Assembly (NCBI GenBank): GCA_029582265.1
Contig: CM055837.1
Coordinates: forward strand, 7,205,926 to 7,269,925
Origin: Zoroaster sp. YZ-2022
Taxonomy: Eukaryota; Echinodermata; Asteroidea; Forcipulatida; Zoroasteridae
Direction: 5' to 3'
Length of the DNA stretch: 64,000 nucleotides
The position numbers and the translations under genes are program-made. Numbering within the stretch: the stretch's first letter is position 1; every line of letters starts with the position of its first letter. Below the pieces are notes generated by a model. That model was not told the DNA's origin. It saw only the letters and a program-made list of their open reading frames with translations, and did no database searches. Of the stretch, positions 48,901 through 57,494 are shown piece after piece.

Positions 48901-51900
48901 TGTTGGCAGTCTCCCTTGAAAATAAAATGTTCATTTGGTTAGTAATATTAAAGGAAAAGTACAACATTGGTAAATTACCTGCTACAAAATTACCTTATTA
49001 TTATCCGAAAGCTAACATGATGTTGGTTAAGGTACTAATCATCCTGAAAAATAATTCTGCCTGAAATGCTTTCATTTCAGAGACAAAACGGTCAAAATAT
49101 GCTCATTTACCAAAAATTAAAAGCAGCAACTTTTCACTCCAAGTGTTTTCTGTAAAAAATGTGAATGTTTTTTCACACTGACTTAGACTTTGCATTGAGG
49201 TAAAACTTTCACAGGTTTTTTTTTTTTTTAATGCGTACCTTGATTCAAATAAAGGAAGTTTACTTGTAGAAGCAATTTTGCCAACATTACCAATGCTGTA
49301 CTACCTTCCCTTTAACTGAAAAATTACATACATTGTGCTCTCAAATCTCAATTAGTAAAAAATCTTCAATACTTAAACATGAAATACAAAAAACATTTGC
49401 TCAATTTATGATTGTTTTGTCCTTTTATGTGGAGTGATTATGTAAAAGATCATCATTTGGCACAACCAAAAAAGAAAAATTCACAATAAAACATGCATCT
49501 CAATGGGCCAATTTCACATAAGCGTTTAGCAGGAATTCTAGCTAAAGAAAACTGCAATGAATTGCAATAAGCCTTTTGGCTGGTAACCAATGAAAAGCGC
49601 TTAGCAAATTTATATGTCTGCTAAGTAAATTGTTCCTGCAGAGCAGACCGATAGAATTAATAATAATAATAATGTGTGGACTTATATAGCGCACGTATCC
49701 ACCAACTGAGTGGTGCTCAAGGCGCATATTATTACCCCTGCTCATAAGGCTCATAAATCATTCCTGTAACCATCTCAGCTCTCTGGGGAGTATACAGCTC
49801 AATTGCTGCCATTACAGCGCATATAGAGCTAATCAACCAACTCTGCCCTCACAGGTACCCATTTAACCCCTGGGTGGAGAGAAGCAATTATGGTTAAGTG
49901 TCTTGCTCAAGGACACAAGTGTCACGGCCGGGATTTGAACCCACATTCTGCTGCTAACACCAGAACTTGAGTCCGGTAAGCTAGACCGCTCGGCCACGAC
50001 ACTCCAATTTCAATCTGCTTAACATACACATTTGCTAAGTACACAAAGTTATGCTGAACAAAATTAGGTTACCAGCCAAATTGCCATGTAATGTATACTA
50101 CTCAAAACAATTTAGGGAACACCGGATTTTTAACATCAAATAGGTTTGAAATGTTCCATGAACCGGGATTTTCATTTGCAACCCCCTCTCTCTTTCAGTA
50201 GTCATGTCATGAAATGTGTAATCACTACATGCATCCTTTATCATCTGTTTCATTGTGCAGTTGTTTCTCATCAATTCTGTGAAACATTGTGTTTATCTGA
50301 AATAAATGATCTTGCTTTAACCCTCCTACTTTTGGTACCTTTTTCATACAAGTTGATGCACCATTTGAAACCATTCGCTTTTGTGGTTTTGAATGGTGAA
50401 ATAACTGTGTACAGTATTGATTTCCCCAAATGGTTTTGAATGGTAGGTCAGCTAATACAAAACCTTGTTTGGATACTTCTAAGTGGTGAATCAATGGACC
50501 CTCTATGCATTTGAATGGATTTGAATGGTAGTAAAGCTTGCTACCAACACTGTTCAAATGGTATCACCATGTGTGTACAAAACCAATGGGCATTTTTGAA
50601 AGTGGGAATTTTGAATTGTTTCAAATGGTCTATCAATAGGAGGGTTAACTGAGATTATTCCGGTGTTCCCAAATTGTTTTGAGTAGTATATATTACTTCT
50701 GGCAGGTTCTTGGCAAAATTTTGCTAAGCAGATAAATTTTGCTAAGCAATATTTTCTTAGCTGCTTGGCAGCTCTATGAAATCGGACCAAGGTGCTTAGC
50801 TTTTAGTGTGTGTGCTAATAAACTAACAAGCAGAAAGCCAAACATTACACAAAAGAACTTAAATCCACAAATTGACAGCCAAGTTATTTCATCCATTTTT
50901 TAATGGACGAAATAAATTATAGGCAAGTGTCTAAATGTTTTTCATCCAAAATGCCCATTTCATAAAAATGGGAGCTTATAAACAGGAAGGTACAACATCA
51001 GCAATGTTGACAAAACTGCATCTATGAGTATGGTAACTATCTTTGAATATACATTAAACAACCAACCTGTGAAAGATTCAGCTCTATTTGCAGTCCAAGT
51101 CATGAGAAAAGTGTGAACAAGTATTCAACATTTTTACAGAAAACATATGGAGCAAAAAGTTGCTGAATGGCACTATTTGCTCATGTGCATATATGACATA
51201 AAACACAATAAAGGGGGCCACTTTGCATCCGTCACGTTAGCAGTTTTTCCAATGGCTGTTATTTATTTTTAAGTACCTGAAACCGACCAAAAAGTGTTTC
51301 AACATGTGAATGGACATGCAGGCTTATACTAGAACTAATTTGAGTTGATTTATTTTATTTTTTAATTTATTTTTTCACCCTCAAATTTCCATAAAAATTG
51401 GACGGAAAAAGTTACCTCACTTTTCCGTCCATTTGTTGATGGAAATTTTAGGCTAATTAAAAAAATAATAGTAATAATCAACTCAAATTATCTTTAGGAT
51501 AAGCATGCATGTCTATTCAAATGTTGAAATTCTTTTTGGGTGGTTTCAGATATTAAAAAAAAAAATTACAACCATAAGAAAAACTGCTAACGTGACGGTA
51601 GGAAAGTGGCCCCCTTTATTGTGTTTTATGTCATATATGTGTTTGTGTTTTGAAATGAGAGCATTTTAAAGGGACAGTGTCGTCATAGTCAGAACAGACT
51701 TTCAACAGGGCATGGAATCGGTGTCCTAGTTTAAGAACATCATAGTGACTGAAAATTTAATGGCTCATTTATGCAGCAGCAATGGTGATATGACCTTATC
51801 TATGGGGTATTATTTTCAGTCACCGAGTTAATCTAAAACTAGCACTCCGATTCCATGTCCTGTAGATCGTGACGATAGTGTCCCTTTAACTTTATGACAA

Positions 51901-54106
51901 TAATTCAGTAATTTTGCAGTCAGGTAATTTGACCAGTGTTGTACCTTCCCTTTAACACAGTTCAGTGATCTAATAAGAAAAAAAGCCAAAATTAACAAAA
52001 AATGTGACCTTGACATTGCATGAGAAAAAACGGCTGACATAGACTAGTTTAGGACAGATAAGAGCTTTCAAGCAGCTTAAAGGGACATTGTCATCACGAT
52101 CAATAGGGCATGGAATCAGAGTGCTAGTTTTAGATTAACTCAGTGACTGAAAATAATACCCCACATGATAAGGTCATGTCACTGTTGCTGCATAAATGAG
52201 CCAGTAATTTTCAGTTACTGTGTTCATCTTAAACTAGGACACCGATTCCATGCCCTGCTCTGAAAGTTTGCTCTGATCGTGACGATATTGTTCCGTTAAG
52301 CTTCAGAATACAATAAAATTTCATAGAAAAGAGGACAGAAAATAGCCACTGCTGTCTTTTTAAGACAACTTTTAGAGTCTCAGATTTTAAAAACTATCCT
52401 TTGCCATATTAAAAAATGCTTGAGATCCTCCCAAAAAAAGCAAAAGCAAATGCTACTAAAAACAAGACATAAAACAGTGGCAAGTTCTGAAATGGTCTCC
52501 ATGGTGATATCTCTCGCATACAGTGCCTGATTTCACCAAGGAGGCATGGGTGCCTCTCTTTAGCTCCTCTCAAGAAAACCCTGAGGAATTTGGGAGTGGG
52601 CAGCCCATGGCAACCGCATCCCCACCAACCACAGAAGATGATGAAGAAGATGAGGAAAGTGGCGGAGGTGGTTGGTGGCCATGGAAACGAAGTGCAGGTT
52701 TGTTGTTGTTATGGCAGTGATACCCAGGGATGACAAAATTATCTCACACAGAGAAAATATCAGACACTTTAATGGTGAGGGAACAAAAGTAAGACTTTGA
52801 GCTTGTTCGATGAAGAAGATTTTTGGAGTGGTTTTAACCAAATGTGCTTGGCTTTCTGTTAGTGTTTCAGAGTGTTGTCTAGATGCATGTGTCTATGTAG
52901 AGCTTGATAATTGTTGGTATTGTTTAGTAATAAAACTTGTTTCGGAGGAGAGAAAAGGAGAGAGGTTGCAGGCTTAAGAGACTTCCTCCCAAATTGACAG
53001 GGAAGAAATGATCAGGAAATGAGCAATTTTGCAGACAATAAGAAGCATTTTCTGGTACACGGTATGTAGGGATACTAATGAACTGCATGGCTGTTCTCAT
53101 AGTCAGTACATACACTGTATATTCTTTGAATCATGCTTCTTGCAGAGTTGACCGAGAGACAAACGCGGAGGAACAAAAAGCGGAATGGCCGCAAGACCGA
53201 GCCGACGATAGACAGGGACATGCAGGGAGACGACCCCGGGGCCTCGGCCAAACGGTCTACCTCCCGGACGAAGAAACGGTGCCAGATGAGGCTGTTGGAT
53301 CATGCAACTTGCCCTCACTGTAATCCTTCATGCCCCAAGAAGACCAACCCGTATACAGGTAAGACATCTTGTACTCTCTCGTTCAGCGGTCTTGAAGGGA
53401 AACCAATCCAATGACCAATCACCCACATCAATACTGTGTGACAAAATACATTATAAATCTCTATCAGGTTTTCCATATTTCTCCCCACCAAAACAGCTGA
53501 TCTGAATTTCCAAATTCCACAATTGACTGAATTTTAGTCCTTAGCTGGCCCTGGATGTGTGTACTCTCCAGATTAACTGTTGGTGGTTTAAGGCACCTTC
53601 TCTTACAAAAGAAGCCTCCCTGAAGTTTTTGGGGGATGAGAGGGGGAGATTTAGGAGGCTGGTCAGCGGCCTGCTGCTAAGCACAGAAAAGTTGTGCTTA
53701 ATAGCAGAAATAGGTTACCAGCCAAATGTCACCTGATGTTTATTGCCTTTTACAGGTCTACAGCTACATTTTGCTTAGCAGATAAATTTGCTTGGCAATA
53801 TATTCCGTTTAGCAGCTCAATGTTAGGCCCAGGTTGTGTTTCAGTTATTTATGAGTGCAGTATTCATTTTGATGCTGAAATATTTTTCTCTCTCTCTGAT
53901 GTTACAATGGATTTACTGAACTCCATTTCACAAAGAATTTTGCTGTTCCATTTCCAGGGGAAGATATAGAATTTCTGTCTTTCATGCGGCTCATGGGTCT
54001 TAATCTGACCGCTCTGGCTCAGCAGATGGGACTGGACGAGAGGGCACTCTCCATGGTGGATCCCGCAGATGCTTTGGAGATGATCGCAGCAGCGGCACGT
54101 AACTAA
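39992..54106 (+). CDS. NOTUM: NOTUM palmitoleoyl-protein carboxylesterase (14 coding exons)
   Basis: Secreted alpha/beta hydrolase that removes the palmitoleate from Wnt and damps signalling. Exons: 39992-40275, 41490-41542, 42075-42170, 42909-42969, 43303-43361, 44136-44238, 44693-44878, 45577-45677, 45995-46133, 47373-47420, 47666-47751, 52524-52697, 53146-53358, 53958-54106; 1752 nt, 583 residues (human 496). Residues 1-20 are a leucine-rich signal peptide. LVNQSVTCNDGSPAG keeps the N-glycosylation sequon (Asn83). The nucleophile is in GSSAGG (Ser219), the acid in WLYDEAQL (Asp325), the base in APACYAH (His371). The tail keeps CPHCNPSCP (519-527). Residues about 397-508 are much longer than in vertebrates: an acidic tract (443-450), WWPW, then basic clusters. 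ATG 39992 is 4 bases after an acceptor-like TTCTCCACAG, so an upstream non-coding exon is likely. Confidence 0.95.
41201..41465. mobile_element. Truncated CCCTCCTACT MITE in NOTUM intron 1
   Basis: TTAA (41197-41200), then CCCTCCTACTTTAGCTGAAC, clearly related to 39590-39920, but the right terminal repeat is missing. Homology stops about 25 bases before NOTUM exon 2. Confidence 0.65.
41543..42074 (+). other. GC-AG intron (NOTUM intron 2)
   Basis: The donor is GAAG|GCAAGT and the acceptor TCTGTCTAG|GAGG. Only this joining gives the conserved EGGWHCY (EGGWYC in vertebrates); the nearby GT in GCAAGTG breaks the frame. The GC donor keeps the strong AAG|GCAAGT context typical of functional GC-AG introns. 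Confidence 0.85.
42240..42500. mobile_element. TTAA-flanked CCCTAAC element in NOTUM intron 3
   Basis: TTAA at 42236-42239 and 42501-42504; ends CCCTAACCCCCTAGG and GGGTGGTTAGGG. Inner CCTCCAAAATCC and its mirror GGAGGATTTTGA recur from the 15498 element, so the two are related. Confidence 0.7.
43560..44010. repeat. GCTAAGCA-type palindrome interrupted by a hAT-like element
   Basis: The left end TTGGCCCAATTTCATACTGC and the right end GCTAAGCGGCTCTATGAAGT belong to the GCTAAGCA family. The copy is split by the element at 43622-43880, which therefore arrived later. It lies in NOTUM intron 5. Confidence 0.6.
43622..43880. mobile_element. hAT-like GGCGGATCCAG MITE with 8-bp duplication, copy 1
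   Basis: Ends CATGGGCGGATCCAG and CTGGATCCGCCA. AAGCGTAT lies on both sides (43614-43621 and 43881-43888). The interior has CAGTACTACAAAAATTACAA and long C and T runs. A sister is at 48291-48572. Confidence 0.8.
46700..46830. repeat. Short tandem repeats in NOTUM intron 9
   Basis: Three roughly 50-base units with the core CATCAGCTGATTAGCTGAG and alternating GGTTACCACGGTTAC / GGTTACCGTGGTAAC, themselves near-palindromic. Confidence 0.55.
48291..48572. mobile_element. hAT-like GGCGGATCCAG MITE, copy 2
   Basis: Starts CATGGGCGGATCCAGAATA and ends GGATCCGCCA. Flanks ATACTAGA and ATGCTAGA differ at one of eight positions, consistent with an aged 8-bp duplication. Inside it has a three-fold GAGGGGAAACATGAGGGG-like expansion absent from copy 1. 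Confidence 0.75.
48832..48905 (-). repeat. tRNA-Lys-like SINE head or tRNA relic
   Basis: Read on the - strand: AGATGGCTCAGTGGGTAGAG (A box), a TTT anticodon-like loop within CTCTTTAAAC, and GGTTCAAATCC (B box). Acceptor-stem pairing is poor, so it is a SINE head or decayed tRNA rather than an active gene. It lies in NOTUM intron 11. Confidence 0.55.
48952..49311. mobile_element. TTAA-flanked AGGGAAGGTACAACA palindromic element
   Basis: TTAA at 48948-48951 and 49312-49315. The left AGGAAAAGTACAACATTGGT and right ACCAATGCTGTACTACCTTC are inverted. It also carries CTTGATTCAAA and CTTGTAGAAGCAATTTTGCC blocks seen near 33670 and 43050. Confidence 0.65.
49654..50005 (-). mobile_element. tRNA-Leu-like SINE in NOTUM intron 11
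   Basis: (AAT)n, GTGGACTTATATAGCGCACG, the body, then the head. On the - strand the head reads AGTGTCGTGGCCGAGCGGTC, CTCAAGTTCTGGTGTTAG, GGGTTCAAATCCCGGCC. The CTCAAGTT loop matches a tRNA-Leu(CAA) origin. Confidence 0.75.
50096..50688. mobile_element. Mariner-like element with ACTCAAAACAATTT ends
   Basis: The left end TACTACTCAAAACAATTTAG-GGAACACCGGA and the right end TCCGGTGTTCCC-AAATTGTTTTGAGTAGTA are inverted over about 30 bases and bordered by TA. It is a middle layer, interrupted by the TTAA element 50321-50644. Confidence 0.75.
50321..50644. mobile_element. TTAA-flanked CCCTCCTA MITE, inverted copy of 9821-10149
   Basis: TTAA at 50317-50320 and 50645-50648; ends CCCTCCTACT and ATAGGAGGG. 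The interior matches 9821-10149 in reverse orientation almost base for base. It is the innermost and youngest layer of the nest. Confidence 0.85.
51193..51634. mobile_element. Long-hairpin element, copy 2
   Basis: Nearly identical to 27187-27636, with the same inverted ends and the same self-complementary centre (TTGGACGGAAAA / TTTTCCGTCCA). The differences are a few substitutions and short indels. It lies in NOTUM intron 11, so the hairpin would be transcribed in the pre-mRNA. Confidence 0.8.
51670..51885. mobile_element. TTAA-flanked palindromic MITE, AGGGACA family, copy 3
   Basis: TTAA at 51666-51669 and 51886-51889. Inverted ends AGGGACAGTGTCGTCATAGT and ATCGTGACGATAGTGTCCCT. Only about 190 bases from copy 4. 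Confidence 0.85.
52081..52295. mobile_element. TTAA-flanked palindromic MITE, AGGGACA family, copy 4
   Basis: TTAA at 52077-52080 and 52296-52299. Relative to copy 3 the inner GGCATGGAATCAGAGTGCT arm is on the opposite side, so it is inserted in reverse. NOTUM intron 11, about 230 bases before exon 12. Confidence 0.8.
52524..53358 (+). CDS. NOTUM: NOTUM exons 12-13: lineage-specific acidic/polybasic insert
   Basis: Exons 52524-52697 and 53146-53358 encode residues 406-535. Vertebrate Notum has roughly 17 residues between the CW of exon 11 and the next Cys; here there are 112. The insert has an EDDEEDEE tract, a GGGGWWPWKR segment, then RQTRRNKKRNGRK and KRSTSRTKKR clusters before Cys509. It is open, in phase and flanked by conserved exons, so it is coding rather than a retained intron. 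Basic clusters could bind glycosaminoglycans (inference). Confidence 0.85.
53664..53830. repeat. GCTAAGCA-type palindromic repeat in NOTUM intron 13
   Basis: TGCTGCTAAGCACAG, TAGGTTACCAGCCAAA, then TTTGCTTAGCAGATAAATTT and TTTAGCAGCTCAATG. It ends about 125 bases before the last NOTUM exon. Confidence 0.6.
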
Positions 54107-54244
54107 GAAACAGCTGTCATGGAAACAGGGCTTTATTTTCAGTTGCTGCAAAGTACATTGATACTTGCAATCAAAGTATTGAATTTCTATCGGATTCTCT
54201 AGATTCTTTATATTCTGTATATTCTATGGAACGTCAGTGGACCA

Positions 54245-54250
54245 AATAAA
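54245..54250 (+). terminator. Candidate NOTUM polyadenylation signal
   Basis: AATAAA about 140 bases after the NOTUM stop and just before the MITE at 54311. A second AATAAA (about 54527) borders that MITE. Confidence 0.45.
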
Positions 54251-54310
54251 CTATGCTCTTTCCATAATCATTGAAAAGATATGCAAACTGTTGCTTGGAA
54301 TATTGGTGAA

Positions 54311-54524
54311 AGGGACAGTATTGTCAAGGTCAGAGCAGACATTCAACAGGGCATGGAATCGGTGTCCTAGTTTAAGATGAACACAGTGACTGAAAATTAC
54401 TGGCTCATTTATACAGCAACAGTAATATGACCTTATCATGTGGGGTATTATTGTCAGTCATTGAGTTAATCTAAAACGAGCACTCTGATTCCATGCCCTT
54501 TTGACCGTGACGATATTGTCCTTT
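54311..54524. mobile_element. AGGGACA-family MITE, copy 5, degraded flanks
   Basis: Inverted ends AGGGACAGTATTGTCAAGGT and ACCGTGACGATATTGTCCTT. Flanks are TGAA and TCAA rather than TTAA, so both copies of the target have mutated, or the ends have. Confidence 0.65.
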
Positions 54525-55792
54525 CAAATAAAATCATCACAACCAAGACCACAATTAGGACACTTATAGGCCGTGTCCGAATTTGGCTATGGCTATTGCT
54601 ATACATGCTGTAGCTGCAATGTTGAAGTATAGACATCTTGCAGGGAATAGCCGTAGCCACAGCCGCCATTTCAGACATGGCTTTAGTTATAGCTGTAACT
54701 TTGGATATGAGATTAAAAGAAATCCAGAATACTGTCTACACCTTGTATATTTTCAGTGTTAGTTAACGCGTTATGCAATAGCAAGGCCGAATCTGTGTGT
54801 GTTGTGTACGGCATTTATAAAGAGACATTGCGTATAACTATATATGCGTTGCCTATGCTGAAAATCCATTAACACTACCTCAGTAATGACAGTTTGTTTG
54901 TTTGATCAGTTGGAAAGGTGTATATATGGTATAGAAAACAATGAGGCAAACTTGTGGAGGGTAGTACAGTTATTGTACAATGGCTCCCAGCATGCAAAGC
55001 CAAATCTGCGATTGCATTGTGGTCATTTTGGGGAATATAAACTTCAGCGTTAACCTAGCTGAGATTGCATTTACTGGCAAAGGTGGAAAAGTGGAGGTTT
55101 GTAAAGTTAACAAGATACAGTATTAAATGAGTTTTACCCAGATAACTAGGTTTCGACCACAAAGGAATCATTGATAATTTATATATAAAAAGAACTAAGG
55201 ATGTGGTTGAACTTATTCAAATGGGGAGTATTAATATCCAAAACGTGTGTAAAATATTTTGGTAAAATAACTAGATATAATTAGATATCCTTAAATATTT
55301 TAGGAATGTTTAATCTTTTTAAATGTAAGTTTATAGTTCAACTTTGTAAATACTAATTTTTTTATTTTTTAGTATCATTATACTTCAGGGCAGATTTTTT
55401 TTGCAAATATCTATTAACAAAGTAAATATTTTGATAAATTTCCCCCATTTTCAAGGAAATTAATTTTTTTTCTGACTGTAGATTGTATCTGACGTTTTCA
55501 AAACAAAAAATGGAAAGGCTCATATTACAATCAAACATGTCACAATTTTCATTTGAAAGAATTTTCATACAATATTTCACAATAAAAAGAACACTTTGTA
55601 GAAAAAAACTGAATATCCACCACAGTTGTACGTAAGATTTAATACCAGATTAAGATATACAGGCACTTCATGATATAAATTGCAAAAATATCAGGTATTT
55701 GCTATCAAATAAAATCTTTTGACAGTCGATACTGATTTGAAAAATATTTCCTTAATCTGAAAGAATGATGCAGATATTGCCAAAATCATAGC

Positions 55793-56175
55793 TAATTCTT
55801 TTCAAGATATATATTCTTTTTAACTATCAGTTGCAACTTTGTTGCAGCGATGGAAAATAATTCACCTTAGGCAAAAAATTTTCTTTCAACAAAAGATAAA
55901 CCCACTTTACCAATCTTTAAACTTAATTAGGCCCTATATAAAATCCAGTTGTCACACTTTAATGAAATTCACAATGTACTTGTTTTCAAGTCCATATCTA
56001 GGCCTTATCATAGCTAGGCCTAATTCTTTTCAAGATATATTCTTTTTAAAGATCATCTGCAACTTTGTTGCAGCGATGGAAAATAATTCACCTTAGGCAA
56101 GCGTTTTTCTTACACCAAAATATAAACCCACTTTACCGATTCTTAACCCAAGGCCCTATATAAAATCCAGTTTTA
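55793..56175. repeat. Tandem duplication, about 228-bp spacing
   Basis: Both copies contain TAATTCTTTTCAAGATATAT, CAACTTTGTTGCAGCGATGG, AATAATTCACCTTAGGCAA and GGCCCTATATAAAATCCAGT. They differ mostly in the central CTTTC/CACCAAAAT segment. No function seen. Confidence 0.75.
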
Positions 56176-57494
56176 TGAAGCCTTGCTGACCCACTAAACT
56201 TGACCTACTTATTGAGGAAGTATCTTACTCCTTCATGTAAATTTTCACTGCAAAGTCCATGGAAAGTCACTATGATTTTTCAGATATGAAATTTAGCACA
56301 TGGAGTTTAATGAAGTATGACACAATCTAGATAGTACAAATACAACAGATTGTCTAGTTGCCTATTGGCATAAACCAGTAAAAGACTCGGTCTTCAAGCC
56401 GGGAGTCGAGTCCATTTTGTCTAACTATGAGTTGACGTACGTGGATGGCTACTGTCGATTTTATATTAAAGTCATATATAATATCTGCATGTATTTTATA
56501 TAATGTTTGTACTACACTGAATAAAACAATTATACAGATTGGTACATGCATGTACACTTGCTCAAGTTCCTCTTTCAGATTTCTACATCACGGAATGTAA
56601 TTTTATCCTGTCCAAAGAACAAGCAAATGAGAGAGCAGGACATCACAGTGTTTAAGTAACACTGACTGCTGACAATCAAAGCTTTTTCTTGTTTCCTCCA
56701 AGTTGTAGAATTTATGCCTCGGATTTAATGTATGAAATGAAGACTTGACTACAAGTCGGACTGTTCTCTCGCAAATACATGTAAATCTTCCTATTCTGTG
56801 CATAAAATGTTGACAAGAATCTCAACCTTTAAGAGTAAAGGCTGCTAGATACTTCACAAGAATGGCGTCACAATTTGCTTTTCATTCACATAAGGACCTG
56901 CCGAAAGAAGGCGATGCATGTCTCTATATTTCAGAAATGAATTTTATAAACAAGAAAAATAGTGTTCAAAGGGTACATAAATAACTTTCGTAAAAATGAG
57001 TTGCCTAATTAGAAAGTTCATGCAAGCCTACTTGCATAATGCATTATCCGATTTGATTGTAAACTTTTTTTTTAAATGCAGCTCCAATTATATACAATAC
57101 TGTACTGTAACAGATTGACTATTGGTCAACTGTGGCCGGTAGGAACACATCAAGAATGTTATTTTTGCATAATGTAATATAATATTTTTAGAAATCAATG
57201 TGAATTTCTATCCAATACAAATAAGTATATTTAAATAAATCAAATTAAATAAAATAAAATTAACATTCAGTTGTAATATTCTCAAACACTCTTCCGACAC
57301 CAAACATTAAAGCAACTTAAAAAACCTAAAATGTAACTGCAACACGACGAAACACATCACTGAGTGAAGCTGGAACAAACCAAAACCTCGACTACAAAAT
57401 ACCAAATTACCCCCTGGCTATGATTCAACAACTGAGGGCTCCCTCTCTGAGAGACTTGAGGAGGAAGCATATTTGCACCTACCGCACAAGAAGA

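Larger units (their letters stand above)
50005..50790. repeat. Three-level nest of elements (outer GCTAAGCA palindrome)
   Basis: The outer family starts at AATCTGCTTAAC...TTTGCTAAGT and AGGTTACCAGCCAAATTGCC (about 50010-50090). It resumes at CTTCTGGCAGGTTCTTGGC to GGCAGCTCTATGAAATCGGA (50692-50790). Between them lies 50096-50688, which itself contains 50321-50644. Confidence 0.65.
50983..51951. mobile_element. AGGGAAGGTACAACA element holding two insertions
   Basis: The left end AGGAAGGTACAACATCAGCA and the right end AGTGTTGTACCTTCCC + TTAA (51952-51955) belong to one family. Between them are the hairpin element 51193-51634 and the AGGGACA MITE 51670-51885. The left TTAA has decayed. Confidence 0.55.
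54107..57494. other. Convergent gap between NOTUM and CPOX
   Basis: Contains the probable NOTUM 3' UTR, a MITE (54311-54524), a small GGCTATGGCTATTG-rich palindrome (about 54565-54680), a tandem duplication (55793-56175) and otherwise AT-rich unique sequence. No further exon was recognised, and no clear CPOX polyadenylation hexamer was seen on the - strand close to 57495. Confidence 0.6.

Noticed and set aside
48832..48905. Functional tRNA-Lys gene on the minus strand
   Set aside because: Weak acceptor and T-stem pairing and a GGTTCAAATCC box in decayed context indicate a SINE head or relic.
54565..54680. GGCTATGGCTATTG-type palindrome as a defined transposon
   Set aside because: Ends are only loosely mirrored and I saw no target duplication or second copy.
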